Positions 5,561-5,562 of a stretch of 5,562 nucleotides of DNA are shown piece by piece. A program made the position numbers and the translations under genes. The stretch comes from an uncultured Neisseria sp. (GTDB taxonomy: Bacteria > Pseudomonadota > Gammaproteobacteria > Burkholderiales > Neisseriaceae): contig CALFOA010000312.1 in the NCBI GenBank assembly GCA_937919795.1, positions 1 through 5,562 on the forward strand, written 5' to 3'. Under the pieces are notes generated by a model. The model saw only the letters and a list, made by a program, of their open reading frames with translations. It had not been told where the DNA came from and did not search any database. Positions within the stretch are counted from its first letter, which is position 1; each line of letters begins with the position of its first letter.

Positions 5561-5562
5561 AT

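Noticed and set aside
5531..5562. Edge of a Correia-type element (TATAG end)
   Set aside because: TATAG is followed by CTACAG rather than the known Correia terminal sequence, and the bases fit a promoter.

Overview
The window comes from a member of the Neisseriaceae. The strongest evidence is the 12-base word TGCCTGTCTGAA, present exactly four times (2571, 2591, 3063 and 3077, in both orientations), with further 11-base and degenerate copies near 4550-4616. It has the form of a Neisseriaceae DNA uptake sequence (DUS). It differs from the meningococcal/gonococcal ATGCCGTCTGAA and matches the dialect called TG-wadDUS, known from Neisseria wadsworthii and N. shayeganii. The pairing of a peroxiredoxin-glutaredoxin fusion with a dihydrolipoamide-dehydrogenase-like gene is also a Neisseria arrangement.

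Layout: (1) 1-2495, plus strand: the 3' part of a very large secreted RTX adhesin of the LapA/BapA type. The reading frame is open at the left edge, so the start lies outside. The visible modules are Ig-like tandem repeats, a VCBS-type domain, a von Willebrand factor A (vWA) domain with an intact metal site, calcium-binding RTX nonapeptides and a type I secretion C-terminus. (2) 2496-2614: two successive hairpin terminators, the second made of two facing DUS. (3) 2615-2974, minus strand: a small unrecognised membrane protein, convergent with the adhesin. (4) 2975-3114: its weak candidate promoter, and a 46-base perfect palindrome built from two back-to-back DUS that ends the next gene. (5) 3115-4527, minus strand: an FAD-dependent pyridine nucleotide-disulfide oxidoreductase. 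(6) 4528-4723: its leader with an overlapping DUS palindrome, a degenerate DUS, and the terminator of the upstream gene. (7) 4724-5473, minus strand: the peroxiredoxin-glutaredoxin hybrid, with its own ribosome site and promoter up to the right edge.

The two minus-strand redox genes plausibly act together. The hybrid reduces peroxides with glutathione through its own glutaredoxin domain, and the flavoprotein next to it may regenerate a low-molecular-weight dithiol or glutathione. They are separated by a terminator, so they are neighbours rather than an obvious single operon. The adhesin is a separate unit whose export and release partners are not in the window.

No convincing undescribed system was found. 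The points most worth a second look are the three different geometries of paired DUS, one of them a non-terminator hairpin just before a ribosome binding site, the unseen N-terminus and partners of the giant adhesin, and the uncertain substrate and cofactor of the flavoprotein.
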